From contig NC_039368.1 of the NCBI RefSeq assembly GCF_003573695.1, forward strand, positions 85,574,374 to 85,638,373: a stretch of 64,000 bases of DNA. The letters run 5' to 3'. Source of the stretch: Papaver somniferum (taxonomy: Eukaryota; Streptophyta; Magnoliopsida; Ranunculales; Papaveraceae). The notes beneath the pieces are model-generated. The model worked only from the letters and a program-made list of their open reading frames with translations, made no database searches and was not told the origin of the DNA. The first letter of the stretch is position 1. Each line of letters starts with the position of its first letter. Positions 32,387 to 43,273 of this stretch are shown here, piece after piece. A program made the position numbers and the translations under genes.

Positions 32387-34538
32387 ATGGCAACTTCTTT
32401 TCCGGGGAGTTATAATACAGCCACTTGGTGTCTCGAAATAAGAAATTTTAATAACAACACTGCTGAAGATATGTATGAATTTTTTAAGGACTACAATGTT
32501 GCACATGTTTATATGACACCGATTTATGCGATCACTTATGCAGAAGTGCGCTTCTGGTCCAAAGGAGAGGCTGAAGCAGCTCTACATGCTTCCCAAGGTA
32601 AAACCTCTGAGTTCTTAGTTTTGATTTCTAATTTTTCAATTCTTATGGGTTATTTTGTTATTGGTACTTAGGTTTTGTCTAGCTTTTGAGTTTGGTCTAA
32701 CATTTGTCCAGCTTGGTGTTTGGTACTTGAAATAATGTTGACTCACGTTGACCAGGTTAAATCTTGATTTCTGTGTATAAATTATTAATAAATATATATA
32801 TAATTAAATTATGAAATCAGATTACAATTATACCCATCACTTTATTAACATTTCTATTACATCAAACTCATCTTCTCTTCTTTCTCTAAATACATCACCA
32901 CCGCAGCCACCGTCGAGCATCATCTTCTGTAACAACACCTCTCCAACTCTAATAGCAGCAACATCACCTCAATCAAGCCCTTCATTAATCTCTTCCATTT
33001 ATCACTTCAATCGACAGCAACAACAATTCTTCTCACCTCAATCAAATCCCATCTCTAAGTTAATTCTACCAAATCCAAGCCCTATTCAGTACCGACCACA
33101 ACACCTTTGCCAGATAACCAAGCACCTTGGCTGCATAATCACAAAACAACCAATACCCGTACCATCTGAATCCCTTACTGCTCAGTTTGTTTCTCAGTCG
33201 AGAAACTCCATCTATACTTAATTCCCAGATCGAGCAAACAATCCCAAACACCTCAGATCGAGCCCATTCCGTTCTTCAACATCAGCAAAACAAACAACAA
33301 CATCTGCATACAACAATCACTGCTTTTATGTTTTCCCCCATCACAACTGTCGATATCTTGAATCAACAGTATCGTCTAGAACTCACGCACAGATTCGAGA
33401 AGAAGAACTTAACTCCACCGAAATATTGTTGATGAATCAACATCTATTGCTTAATTAACACTACATCATACCCCCAGAAATCCCAGAAATCAATCCATCT
33501 CTATCTCGAAATCAAATTGTTTCCTTCCCTTGTTGCTGCTCTACTTCTCACACGAAAACCCTTCCTGTATTTCTTCTCTAGGCTTTGACACAACCCAATC
33601 TGTTACGACAGCATCTCTCACCATTCTGCTTCACAAAGCCTAACATTGAAGCACTGTAGCTCCATATTTCACTCTTAATTTCATCAGAAGAAGCTTTAGC
33701 ACGCCCTAAATTCCTCCTACTCAAACCCTAGTTTCACTGTTGCTATCAGAGATATGAAATCGATCTCAAATCAGGCCTGAACCTGTAAATTTCCATCAAT
33801 TATTCAAGAACATAACATCAAACTCAAAACCCCTCTTTTAACATCTCGAATTACATCTTAATCAACCACCACTATCTCCTTTCATCAACAGCAGCAGAAG
33901 CAGAAATCACCGTCTCCTCTTTACCCCATGAAGATCTTCCCTGTTAGTTTTTCCTTTGAGCTTTATGGAAGATCTTAAGATTCTTAACAATTTCAATAAC
34001 TTGGTTCACGATTTTAGTGAAGGGTTTAATCTTTCATCCATGGGAGTTTTATCTGTGGGAAGCGGAATAAGAAAAGAGAAGAGAAGAAAAGAAAGAGTTA
34101 GGAAATAGGTTTATCAAATCCGTTGGATCCAATGGAAATATTAGGAAAGTGAAGGCTATGATAGTAAACTCTTGTAATAATTACCATTTTTCCATTTTTT
34201 TAAAAACCATTTATTAATTCCTTAACAGAAGTCAAAATATAACTGAGTCAACGCTGGTCAACGTCTTTTCCAAGTACCAAATGCCAAGCTGGACAAATGT
34301 TAGACCAAACTCAAAAATTGGACAAAATCTGAGTACCAAAAACAAAATAACCCAAAAAGAAAAGACTTCCAGGAATTGATATATCATCTACCCTGATTTT
34401 CTTTACCTCACTAATAATTCAATTATTTTTTCACTAATATTGATTCCTGTTTTTTTCTTTCTTGTAGGTACTTTTGAGGCATCGCGTGCACTTGGTCCGG
34501 ATGGGAGATATTGGCGACCACCCTTATCCCGATTTTGA
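32387..34538 (+). CDS. Small protein with an RRM-like fold, two exons
   Basis: Exon 1 is 32387-32597 (ATG, MATSFPGSYN) and ends CCCAAG|GTAAAA. Exon 2 is 34468-34538 and follows CTTGTAG|GTAC. They join in phase 1 to give 93 residues ending RYWRPPLSRF. The sequence shows RRM-like blocks: LEIRNF (16-21, RNP2-like), helix TAEDMYEFFKDY, VAHVYM, and YAEVRFW (51-57, RNP1-like, without its usual aromatic pattern), then EAEAAL. An RNA-binding role is a family-level guess; the missing aromatics weaken it. The 1870-bp intron is almost filled by a long-TIR element (32647-34353). CT-rich leader DNA and TATATATA (near 32295) lie upstream, as expected for a promoter. It could be a fragment of a larger RRM gene. 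Confidence 0.6.
32647..34353. mobile_element. Long-TIR DNA element in the intron of the RRM-like gene
   Basis: The left end GGGTTATTTTGTTATTGGTA and the right end (inverted, GGGTTATTTTGTTTTTGGTA) are the tips of inverted repeats about 110-120 bp long; both contain TTTGGTCTAACATTTGTCCA. The interior (1.5 kb) has no transposase. CT- and CAA-rich stretches (about 32850-33950) look like leader or captured genic sequence. Long TIRs suggest a MULE. No 9-bp flanking duplication is visible (left AATTCTTAT, right AAAAAGAAA). Confidence 0.65.
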
Positions 34539-36917
34539 AATGACAACTTTAAAGCTACAACATCAATCAATTTTCAATCCGTCTCGTTTGCTTTTATAGT
34601 CTTTATAAAATTACAAATATTATTCATAGCCAATTTAATTTTTTATGACAATCATTATTATAGAAAGGTACTAGATCTGAGCAAGGATTTATACCTTTTC
34701 GAGTTCTGGTTAGGTTAAGTGATTATAACTGTTGTTTTTTCAAATCTAAGTTTTTTATTTCTTTGATTTTAGTATGTTTTTATTCTTAATTAGGTTTTCT
34801 AAGTTCTGGTAAGATCCTTACTACTCCTATATTACATGTTGCATATTAAGATACGCATCGCAACCGCTCCTGGTAATAATGTTATTAATGATGTGAGTCA
34901 TGTTTCTTCAAAGGAGCTTGCTGGGTAGATTTATCAGGGGCAAAAAGTGAGATTTATTCTCAAAAATAATAAATAAATAATTAAATAACATATCTCCTCT
35001 TGGAAGTTAGACATGACAGCTAGTGTTAATAAAAATAGATTTATTAATCTGGCCATGCATAAAAAAAATTCAAAGAAAATGTTTGATGTTATTTTTTCTG
35101 ATGATTTTCTCAAAAACTCGGATTATATACCGTTCACTAGGCTTACGACACGGGCCTTAACGTTGGTTAATTTCTAAAATCATACTAATTTAATTATATT
35201 TTTGCTAAGTAATCTATTTGTAAGACCTACTCTTCTTGCAAAATCACTCGTATAATCACCGGCAACACATACCTATACCATATCATCCAACTTCATTGTG
35301 TCAGCTCAGCTAAATTGCACCATTGCTAAAAACATGATGACATATCTCAAAAAACAACATGTATAACTATCGATCCCAAAAAATTAGAAATGAGGGTATT
35401 TTAACTGGCTTCTAAATAACGACCAAAAAAGATATATACATGTTTAACCTGTAACGTTATGTCTAATTTGCAGGGACCAAATACAGTGAATCGAACTTCA
35501 TTACGGCAGCGCAGCTAAACCTCAGTCCTTCTGCCACGTAGATTTGCTCAAATTTCATCTTCTCGGTAAACAACTAAGGTTTTTATTCTCTCCAACCAAT
35601 TCCTGATCATATTGTTGTTGATATTCTATTCCTGATCATATTGTCGTTATAGATATAGTTTGTTGTACATTTTTTCGAAATCATATTGTCGTTGTTATTC
35701 TATTTCTTGATCTTTAATCCCCTCGAAGATATTTCCAATCCATACTTCTGTATACGAACCCTTACGTTTATCATTGATAGTGTCAATTCTAAATCTGTTT
35801 GAAGAACGGTTTGGACTTGATCATAATCGATGATAATCGAAGATATCATAGTGATACACGACCACACCATATTGGTTTGATGTTTGTCACAACCTATGCC
35901 ATCATCCACTAGTGAAATATGAACATCATCCTCTAGTGAAATATGAACCTATTAACCCAAAATGAAAGGTAAAAAAAACCTGCTTATATCATCAAAAATC
36001 CCAAGAATTATTTAAAGATAGACCTAGCGATATTGATTCAAATTTTTTTTTCTTGTAAGTTGTCTACAAGAAAAAATACATATAGCACTTTTCCCTCCTA
36101 TGGATGTGTTTTGTATATGACCACTTACGTTTATCATCGATAATATCAAGTCTAAACCTGTTTGAAGAGAAAGTTTGGACTTGATCCTAATCGACGATAT
36201 CATAGTGATGCACAACCATACCAAATTGGTTTGATGTTTGTACAACGTATTCCATAATTCGCCAGTGAAATATGAACCAAATAACTCAAAAAAAGAAAGA
36301 AAAATAAATCTTGCTTGTATCATCAAAATTTCCCCAAAAAGAAAGACATTAGCCACATTGATTCAATAATATATTTTCGTTATAAGTTGTTTAGATAATT
36401 CACAATACCTCATGCCTTGAGAACACTCTTTGTTATTCCCAGATTGGGTCCAAGAGATTTGATGGCCAATTCTGCTTAACAATCAGCGTTTATATAGTTA
36501 GCAGAGTGTAAAAGTTTTATATAGTTATCAAATTGTAAAGCAGTTTTAATTTTGATTACGCTAGAATATCAGTTACACCTCTGTGATTATTGCCCCCATA
36601 TCCGGTTTAATAAGTCTGCATAAATTTTTTATAATTAATACTGTAAACGTATTTATAGGTTTATAAGTCTCCCAATATATTCTACGAAATGCAATAAATA
36701 CCAACACAATCAAAGAATATATTTCCACCAAATTATGGGAGATATATTCTCGGTATTTTTATACACATGCAAATATATTTATGATATTCTTAGTAATGAA
36801 ATATATTTTTAGTTATGGAAATATATTTCCTGATTCGCAAAAACTGGTAAGACCATTCTCTATCTTTCCAATCGTTGTTACAATTTGTTCATCTTTGAAA
36901 TATTGTGTCTTCAAACC
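34539..36917. other. Intergenic DNA with a diverged tandem duplication
   Basis: The first about 150 bp are the probable 3' untranslated tail of the RRM-like gene. Beyond that is A/T-rich DNA without supported genes. A diverged direct repeat occupies 35750-36275. Confidence 0.5.
35750..36275. repeat. Diverged direct repeat of about 170 bp, 363 bp apart
   Basis: 35750-35935 and 36109-36275 both run from CTTACGTTTATCAT through CTGTTTGAAGA, TTTGGACTTGATC, GATATCATAGTGAT and TTGGTTTGATGTTTGT to AGTGAAATATGAAC, with many substitutions between. The open frames across them (minus strand) look like chance frames of the repeat. Confidence 0.7.
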
Positions 36918-37733
36918 TTACGGACACACCTGACAATAATTGTCCTTGGCCAGTTCCATAATCGTCACCCTGTTTGGTAGCCGTTTGGCATAACCATTGC
37001 ATGGCTTTTTATGGTCGAGAAGTATGGGGATCAACTGCAACACGTATTTTTGAGAGGAAGAAATTGCGGACTCTTCGCTACCAATCTGGATGCAAGGCAA
37101 TCATCAGTTCTAAACGGAAAAAATGGTAAATTAAAGAAATATAATCTTAACTGCATGACACTATTTTATTTTGGTTCATTGGTTATAATGAGCTAATGCT
37201 ATACATGGACATGGAAGTTTAAATATTTTGTCAGAAGCTCCCTTCTCATTGAAATCAACTAATCGATATCGTCTATAGAAGTCTCCCCATGCTCCTCTTT
37301 CATAGCACATTTCACCATTATATCTGTCAAACCCTTTCATTCCAGCCGACTCATCCGTTCTTATCATGTTGCCGATCCTCCAAATAGGTGGAGAATAGGC
37401 TTTTTTGGCATCCAAATAGTATTTTTTTTTAGCATCAAACAAATAATATAAATTCTCCAATGTACCATGTTGTTCCCGCAATTTCTATAACACCCATTAG
37501 ATGGAAATATTTGAAAAACGTTCAAAAATGTGTACCCATTACGTTTTAGAGGGTGTAGTATATATGAGAACCTCTTCAATTAAATCCTCAACAATGTATT
37601 GAGCCCAGCCGTTCCTTTTAACTAATGCTTTTGTAACTTGAAAAGTCTTGGCACTCTTGTCACCTCCATATGTTCCTAGCTGCACCAGGAATACAATCTG
37701 GCGATGCAGGACTTTGTAAACAACCGTGAACAC
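36918..37733 (-). other. Unrecognised minus-strand open segments, possible gene relic
   Basis: Three open stretches read on -: 37733-37539 (KVLHRQIVFLVQLGTYGGDK), 37481-37176 (GNMIRTDESAGMKGFDRYNG, GAWGDFYRRYRLVDF) and 37100-36918 (HKKPCNGYAKRLPNRVTIME). Composition is protein-like, but I recognise no family and could not connect them with clear splice sites. They lie just downstream of the RPA-like relic on the same strand and might belong to the same former transcript. Confidence 0.25.
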
Positions 37734-38121
37734 ATGTTGAACTCACTTCTCCTGTTTCACATTAATATGTTTTAATTAGTACCCTTACCATTTAAGCCAA
37801 AATTTGTCATTTTGTTTGTTGAATGTCTATGAATATTTCAAAAGAAATTATGCAAACACGGTATTTTGAATTGTGTCTTTCTAAGATAGTACTTTTCAAT
37901 ATAGGCCTCTTCCAGTCTCATGGCGTGCAAGTGATTTAGAAACAAAAAGTTTTGAAAGTTTTTCATGAAGTTCTATTTTAAGGCTCGAATTTATTTTTCC
38001 CTACCAACTTTACATCATTGTGTTACTGTAGGTTTATGTTGCCTCTTTGCTTTCTCCATCGAGCTACGCTAGTACGATGGACATTAAAGTTTATATGATT
38101 TTACAGTTGAATTGCATATAC

Positions 38122-38497
38122 CTATTTCTCCCGCATCAAGTAATCCTCCATATGTCCCAATAATTCCTCTACCGCATTTCCTTTCGCTTGGAATATCGCT
38201 GATTCCGTCCCATCAGTAATCATCATTGTTAAATGTAATCCGTCCAAGTGATGATTAGTACAACGATTCCTTTATGTCTATATTATGTAATGTTCATTTT
38301 TTTTAATAAACAGACTGTGCAAAAGTAAAAGAACATAAATATTACATTGGGATTAAGATAACGTATTTGAAGCACTCTGGACATTGCCTCCCGTTGCTAG
38401 TGTTCTCGAATTCCTGGTTGCATTCAGGACAGTACATGCAACACCAATCATTTGCGAAGCGAGTTATTTGCGCCAGTATAGTCAATGTATCTCCTAC
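38122..38497 (-). pseudogene. RPA70-like C-terminal zinc ribbon/OB-fold fragment
   Basis: The first exon, about 38497-38363 (after TTACAG|GTAGG), encodes ILAQITRFANDWCCMYCPEC with a second CPEC 19 residues on, a C4 zinc ribbon. The second, about 38270-38122, encodes HLTMMITDGTESAIFQAKGN and EELLGHMEDYL, then stops (TAG 38122-38124). Ribbon followed by DGT-containing OB strand is the pattern of the RPA1 C-terminal domain (Rep_fac-A_C), which binds single-stranded DNA. The N-terminal OB folds are absent upstream, where a TRIM lies at 38553. RPA-like fragments in plants are often Helitron cargo. The donor (TAC|GTTATC) and acceptor (AAAG) are weak. Confidence 0.6.
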
Positions 38498-38552
38498 CTG
38501 TAATAACATATCACGTCAAATTTTTGGAGTCGTCTAATAAATTAGTTCATAT

Positions 38553-38896
38553 TGTTGAGATTATTAGTCCCACATTGTCTGGGCATTTAAGATCATGCGG
38601 TTTATAACTTTGTAGGTACTCTCCGCTCATTGCCAATTGGTTTTGATTTGGATGTCGGGAGACTTTAACATGGAATCAGAGCAGGCTATTTGCGACGAGT
38701 CATTAGACCGCTCCTTTACTCCACGTCATCCGATTTAATTGTCCACGTGTTAGACCCAGCGAGGCTACATGTGAGGGGGAGTGTTGAGATTATTAGTCCC
38801 TTGCATGGGCATCTAAGATCATGTGGTTTATAATCTCTTAGGGCCTCTCCGCTCATTGCCGATTGGTTTTGAGTTGGATGCCCGCAGACTTTAACA
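38553..38896 (+). mobile_element. TRIM (terminal-repeat retrotransposon in miniature), 344 bp
   Basis: Two LTR-like direct repeats, 38553-38670 (118 bp) and 38782-38896 (115 bp), both start TGTTGAGATTATTAGTCCC and end GACTTTAACA. Directly after the first comes TGGAATCAGAGCAGG, a one-mismatch copy of the tRNA-Met primer site TGGTATCAGAGC. Directly before the second is the purine run GTGAGGGGGAG. The interior is only 111 bp and non-coding. The flanks CATAT (38548-38552) and CATAC (38897-38901) are a 4/5 duplication. All parts of a TRIM are present. Confidence 0.88.
38671..38685 (+). other. Primer binding site of the TRIM
   Basis: TGGAATCAGAGCAGG abuts the first LTR and matches the initiator tRNA-Met primer site with one mismatch at the fourth base. 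Confidence 0.75.
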
Positions 38897-39579
38897 CATA
38901 CCTCGATCTCATGATTCATTTTCTTTTCACATGGCATATCCATTGACATCATGTGTTTTAATTTTATATGTTGAATGGATTGCCTGAACAATGGATTTGA
39001 GGAGTTCATGTTGGTTTAGGTCAGCAATTTTTCAATAAAATCTGAATACTGAGAAACTTGGAAAGCAAAAAAATGGTCAAAGTCGTCCTTTGATTAGAAA
39101 TCCTTTGAGAATTCTATTGTTGTTTGCATCACCACCTTCATAATCTTAATACAGCTCAGTTAATTTCTATAGGTGAAATAATCATTTTCAATGTGATGAT
39201 GGCTTTCATTTTTTGTAGTTATATAGGTAGTATAAGTCATAATTCGGTCCTCTGTTCATATTGAACTTTCAAAGAAAAGTTAGCTTCTCACTTTGATGTA
39301 TCCTCTCTTCTAAAGTGAGAGGCACCACCACCACCACCTATTTTAATCACTGTACATTTCCCTTCACTTTAATCTGTAATTTCACAAATAGTTGATTTCT
39401 GCTAAGTATCTCTCTGTCTTTGTTGACTTAGTGATGCCCCATATTTTACTTTTCCTCTTTCTGCTGTCCATATTCATTTCAAATTGACATTGAATAATTT
39501 AAGAGTGTTTTCTCAATTATGATGATTGTTGTAGTTCAACCTGGATAGTGTTGTTGAATAGTTTTCATCTATGTAACAG

Positions 39580-40400
39580 GTACCTGAAACACTCTCAGAC
39601 AAGGTTCTTGGAAAGATGGGTACGTCACGAAAGACTGTCGTGCCTATTATTGCTCCTAATGATCTTGCTGATGCTGATTTGCTTATCTTTGTGTTCCCTA
39701 ATGATGGAAGCTCGATGCAATACTTTTCTATACCACAGGGGCATGGCCGTCTCTACCATGTTAGAGGCTTAGGGCGAACTTTCAAAAATGGGCCTCTTAT
39801 TTCTAGTGTATATGGACATAAATGATAAATGAAGATTCGAAGATTGAATTAATTGAGAAATCAGTTATGCATGAAGCATGCATGCATATAAAGTCCAATG
39901 AGAGTTTAGAAATAATTAAATTTTTATTTTAGAAAGTTATAATGATAACTAACACATAGCGGCCGCCCACATTTTTGATAGAAAAAATAATATTACAAAC
40001 ACTGTAAAATATTTAGAAAAAGTCGTTGTAGTTTAGCAAATAGTGTGGAGGACAAATTTTAAGGGTAACAAAATAAAGGTACTTTCGGTAAGTATAAGCT
40101 AAGGAGCTGTAAAAATTCGCATCGCCAAACTATATTAGTTGATCTTATTAATATTTTGGACGAAATCTCCTATTGCCGAGTTTTGATTGGTCACCATACG
40201 TAATTTCTATCCAGGAAACTAGGTTGTATAGGTCATTCATAATTTTTTGTGCCCCTCCAAAATTTGGGCCTAGGACGGTAGACCATCTCGCCCTAATCCT
40301 AAGACGGACCTGCACAAGGGGTCTATGGAGAACACAATCTTTGGCTGGAAAACCTGCTGGAATATTTATAGTACTGGGTCCCTAGGTTGTGTCACGAAAC
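39580..40400 (+). pseudogene. FQR1/WrbA-type NAD(P)H:quinone reductase exon, split by a transposon
   Basis: After an acceptor (GTAACAG, 39577-39579) the frame reads VPETLSDKVLGKMG, VVPIIAPNDLADADLLIFVF, the family's block after the first flavodoxin strands. The frame is lost at about 39736 in an hAT-like insertion. From about 40320 it resumes with GLWRTQSLAGKPAGIF, the next conserved block. A frame slip right after GIF leads to a TAG near 40383. The conserved FGFPTRFG loop is degenerate (VFPNDGSSMQ), so FMN binding would be lost. The upstream exon with the flavodoxin signature was not found. Known role: flavin-dependent two-electron reduction of quinones. Confidence 0.78.
39736..40312. mobile_element. 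hAT-like insertion in the quinone reductase exon
   Basis: The ends CAGGGGCATGGCCGTC and (inverted) CAGGTCCGTCTTAGG are imperfect inverted repeats. Inner phrases (TTAGGGCGAACTTTC; CCTCCAAAATTTGGGCC) are typical of non-autonomous plant hAT elements starting CAGGG. The 577-bp piece precisely separates two blocks that are contiguous in the enzyme family. No clean 8-bp duplication is visible, probably through decay, so the ends may be off by a few bases. Confidence 0.6.
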
Positions 40401-40410
40401 AACTGTATAA

Positions 40411-41868
40411 GTCTCCCTTTGCTCTCTCTACCTAACAAGTGACAAATTGTTCACCGAAAGTAGTACTAGTTCGATTATGTAGCCTCTAAAAATCTTATAA
40501 AGGGTGTGGGTGAACGAAATAAGGGAAGGTGATGCTTGGCGATGCACACCTAATAACACCTCAGATCCTTTAAACAATGCGAAGTAAAAATGACTTAAAT
40601 AAGTACATGAATACACAATTCCAAATATCAATCAGCTAATGAAATAATTGCTTCCCTTTGTCATCTCCATGCTTATTAATTTTCGAAGTTAAGTTAGAGG
40701 AAACAGGTATAAACCAAAGAAATGACAGTTTAGTGGAACATACAATTAGTTAAATAACTTCTGGATACTTTCTTATCCTTGATTCCCCTTGAATGGCGAA
40801 AGTTCAATGACCTCACACTGAACTTGAGGGTTCAGTCAGTACTATTTTTTTATATAATATAGATATATTCCCATTCAATGGTGGAAGTTCAATGACCTCA
40901 CATTTTTGTTTGAATCCTTGATTCTGTTGCTGATGATTTTTGCCAAGAACATTGGCCCATCGGATATTTGCATTCATATTGTTTGAGTGGGTGAGTGTCT
41001 ATACAATATTTTATATCAGAGGAATTGGTTATTAGAAAGATTAAGTACGAGGTTTTGATTTGGGGGTCACCAAATTGCTAGAAGAGCCTAGAAAAATCAT
41101 TATGGGAAGGTTTCAAAAAAATAAAATTGTGAGAAGATTTGTTGAATGATTTCAATTGGTTATCTTAACAAACTTTATCTAGGAATGAAACACTTGATAT
41201 TGATTTACCCCAATATCCATCGGGTAGCATGGCAGTAAGGGGGTTGAAGTTTTTCGTACTGTAAACGGTGTTATTGCATACAGTTTATTAGGTGGGATAA
41301 GTTTAAAAGAATTGAGTTTTGTTTTATTCTAATTTACTCCTTGGCGCGAAATTTGATCATTTGTGTTTGATTCTATCATTGTGGAATCACTCTACTACAA
41401 TGCGTCTTTTTCGTTGTGGGAATTTACAATAATTTGATAAATGAATTTGGTTGTTTTCTTGAATGCGAAATTTACTAATCTCCTGTCCCCACAAGTAGAT
41501 TATAGGTGTCACTCCTAGATAAGTTGAGTTAGTGTTTGTACATCTAATCCAGCATAATAGTAAGTGTGATTAGGTGTATGAACACTAACCCAGTTTGAGT
41601 TAGTACGTAAAGATCTTTCCAACTGTGTTATTGTTGAGACTTACATCAACTGTTGCCGTGCAACGCCATTGTAAATGGATAGCTATATCTCTTACTATAA
41701 CACACGTACAGCTTATGTCGCCTTTTTCTCCATCACTGTTGTACAAATCGTGCGTCCTGACTAAGGTTGGGAAATATGGTGCAAAGGTGTTTGCAACATC
41801 TCAAGGCTATATAACCGCACTTATTCATCTATGCACTAGACAATAATACCACCCACGATACTAAAGGG
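40411..41868. other. Intergenic DNA with one hairpin
   Basis: No supported gene. The only structure noted is an inverted repeat at 41524-41605. The segment ends where the truncated 5' LTR of copia element 2 begins. Confidence 0.5.
41524..41605. repeat. Imperfect hairpin (inverted repeat)
   Basis: TTGAGTTAGTGTTTGTACAT plus CTAATC (41524-41549) pairs with GATTAGGTGTATGAACACTA plus AC (41568-41589), with about four mismatches and a loop of about 18 bases. It could be a decayed small MITE; no target duplication was confirmed. Confidence 0.5.
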
Positions 41869-42374
41869 GTTAGCCGTGACTGTTTTGGGAAAGGAGTTTC
41901 CTAAAACAGATAGAATTCTTGGTAGCCAAGTTTGTAATCTATATAAATAGGTAATCAGGCCTTGTAGAATTATATTATGTAGAAAATGATTAAGAGATTG
42001 GTGGGAGATTTCTTGTATAGATTTTAGGGCTAAAGCTAGGGTTTCGTTGTGAGAGCATATTGGTGAGGAACAAGAGACAAGGTTATCGTCTTGGGTAGTT
42101 GTTCCGGTGTAACCAAGGGTTTGCTGGGATTCACACCACGTTGTAATGGTTTTTCTTCATAGTGGATTTGAGTTGGTGCGGCTCAAAGTGGACGTAGACA
42201 ATATATACTAGTTGTATGTATTGGTCGAACCACTATAAATCATGTGTCTTGTGAGTTGATTTATCTTTCTCGTATTGTTATAGTTGCTTGTGCTTGGTTT
42301 ACTTATTATTCATCATAATATCTCAAGATCCATTATTATGCGGTTGTCAGTGATTCTATAAGAAAATCCTAACA
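41869..42374 (+). repeat. Truncated 5' LTR of copia element 2
   Basis: Homology to the 3' LTR begins at GTTAGCCGTGACTG. The sequence left of it (ACGATACTAAAGGG) is unrelated to the 3' LTR start (TGTTAGTGAATTTAAG). It ends AAAATCCTAACA. Confidence 0.85.
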
Positions 42375-42376
42375 AC

Positions 42377-42388
42377 TGGTATCAGAGC
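42377..42388 (+). other. Primer binding site of copia element 2
   Basis: TGGTATCAGAGC, two bases after the LTR end, is an exact match to the initiator tRNA-Met primer site common in plant copia elements. Confidence 0.9.
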
Positions 42389-42435
42389 TCGGTTTAGAGC
42401 TTTAGGGTTATCGTAGTACTATTGGAGTGGGAGTT

Positions 42436-43260
42436 ATGGGTGATAATAACGAAAGTACGATAGCTAGGGTTAAAGTTTTTAATGGGAAGAACTTTGCGTT
42501 TTGGAAGTCTCTGATGGAAGACTACCTATATGAGAAAGACCTTGATGATCCATTGGGTGGAGTTGCGAAAAAGGAAGCACTCAAAGACGATGAATGGAAA
42601 ACTCTTGATCGCAAGTGTGTATCCATGATTAGTAGATGTCTAATGGAGAAAGTCTACAATAACTTACAAGAGAAAACTAGTACGAAGGATCTTATGGATA
42701 AACTTGAAAAGTTGTATCAAAAGTCATCAGCCTCGGGGAAAATTATGATGTGTGAACAATTATTTAATGTGAATATGCAAGAAGGAGAAGCGATTTCAGT
42801 TCATCTTGGGAAGTTTAAATCAATTTCTCATCTTTCAAAAGTTAGTATTACTTTTGATGATGAAGTTAAATCTTTAAGGTTGTTTTCGTATTACCAAAGA
42901 GTTGAGAAACCGCAAGAACAACCATTGGTAATTATGCAGGAGCGGGAAGTTGAAGCTTGATGATGTGCAACAAAGGTTAATTGGTGAAGAGGAAAAAAGA
43001 ATAGAACAAGGTTATAGTTCTAGTACTTCAAGCTCGGCCTTAAGTTTGTAGGAATAAGATAGAGGCAGGAGTTCAAATCGGAACAACAAGAACAAATCTA
43101 GATGCAAGTCTAGAGGAAAGTCTAGGGGGAGATCTCAATCCCGGACTAGAGGTGTTGTTGAGTGTTAGGCGTGTAAGAAAGTATGACACTTCAAGCGCGA
43201 TTGTCCGGAAAACAAAGGTGCTAATAATGGTGGAAACAAAGGTAATCAAGAAGAGGTCAA
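42436..43260 (+). pseudogene. Gag of copia element 2, broken
   Basis: ATG at 42436 (MGDNNESTIARVKVFNGKNF). An UBN2-type Gag runs open to 42960 (DYLYEKDLDDPL, DLMDKLEKLYQ, MQEGEAISVHL). A frame change then leads into a basic linker and a zinc knuckle near 43166-43210 that is interrupted by two stops (reads C-stop-ACKKV-stop-HFKRDC). It cannot give a full Gag. Confidence 0.82.
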
Positions 43261-43273
43261 CGTAGTTGCAGCT

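Noticed and set aside
32811..33432. Open frames of 136 and 81 codons inside the long-TIR element
   Set aside because: Low-complexity CT/CAA-rich sequence without motifs; could be captured leader DNA but not supported as a gene.
38716..39009. 97-codon minus-strand frame
   Set aside because: It runs through the TRIM; the frame is a by-product of the element.
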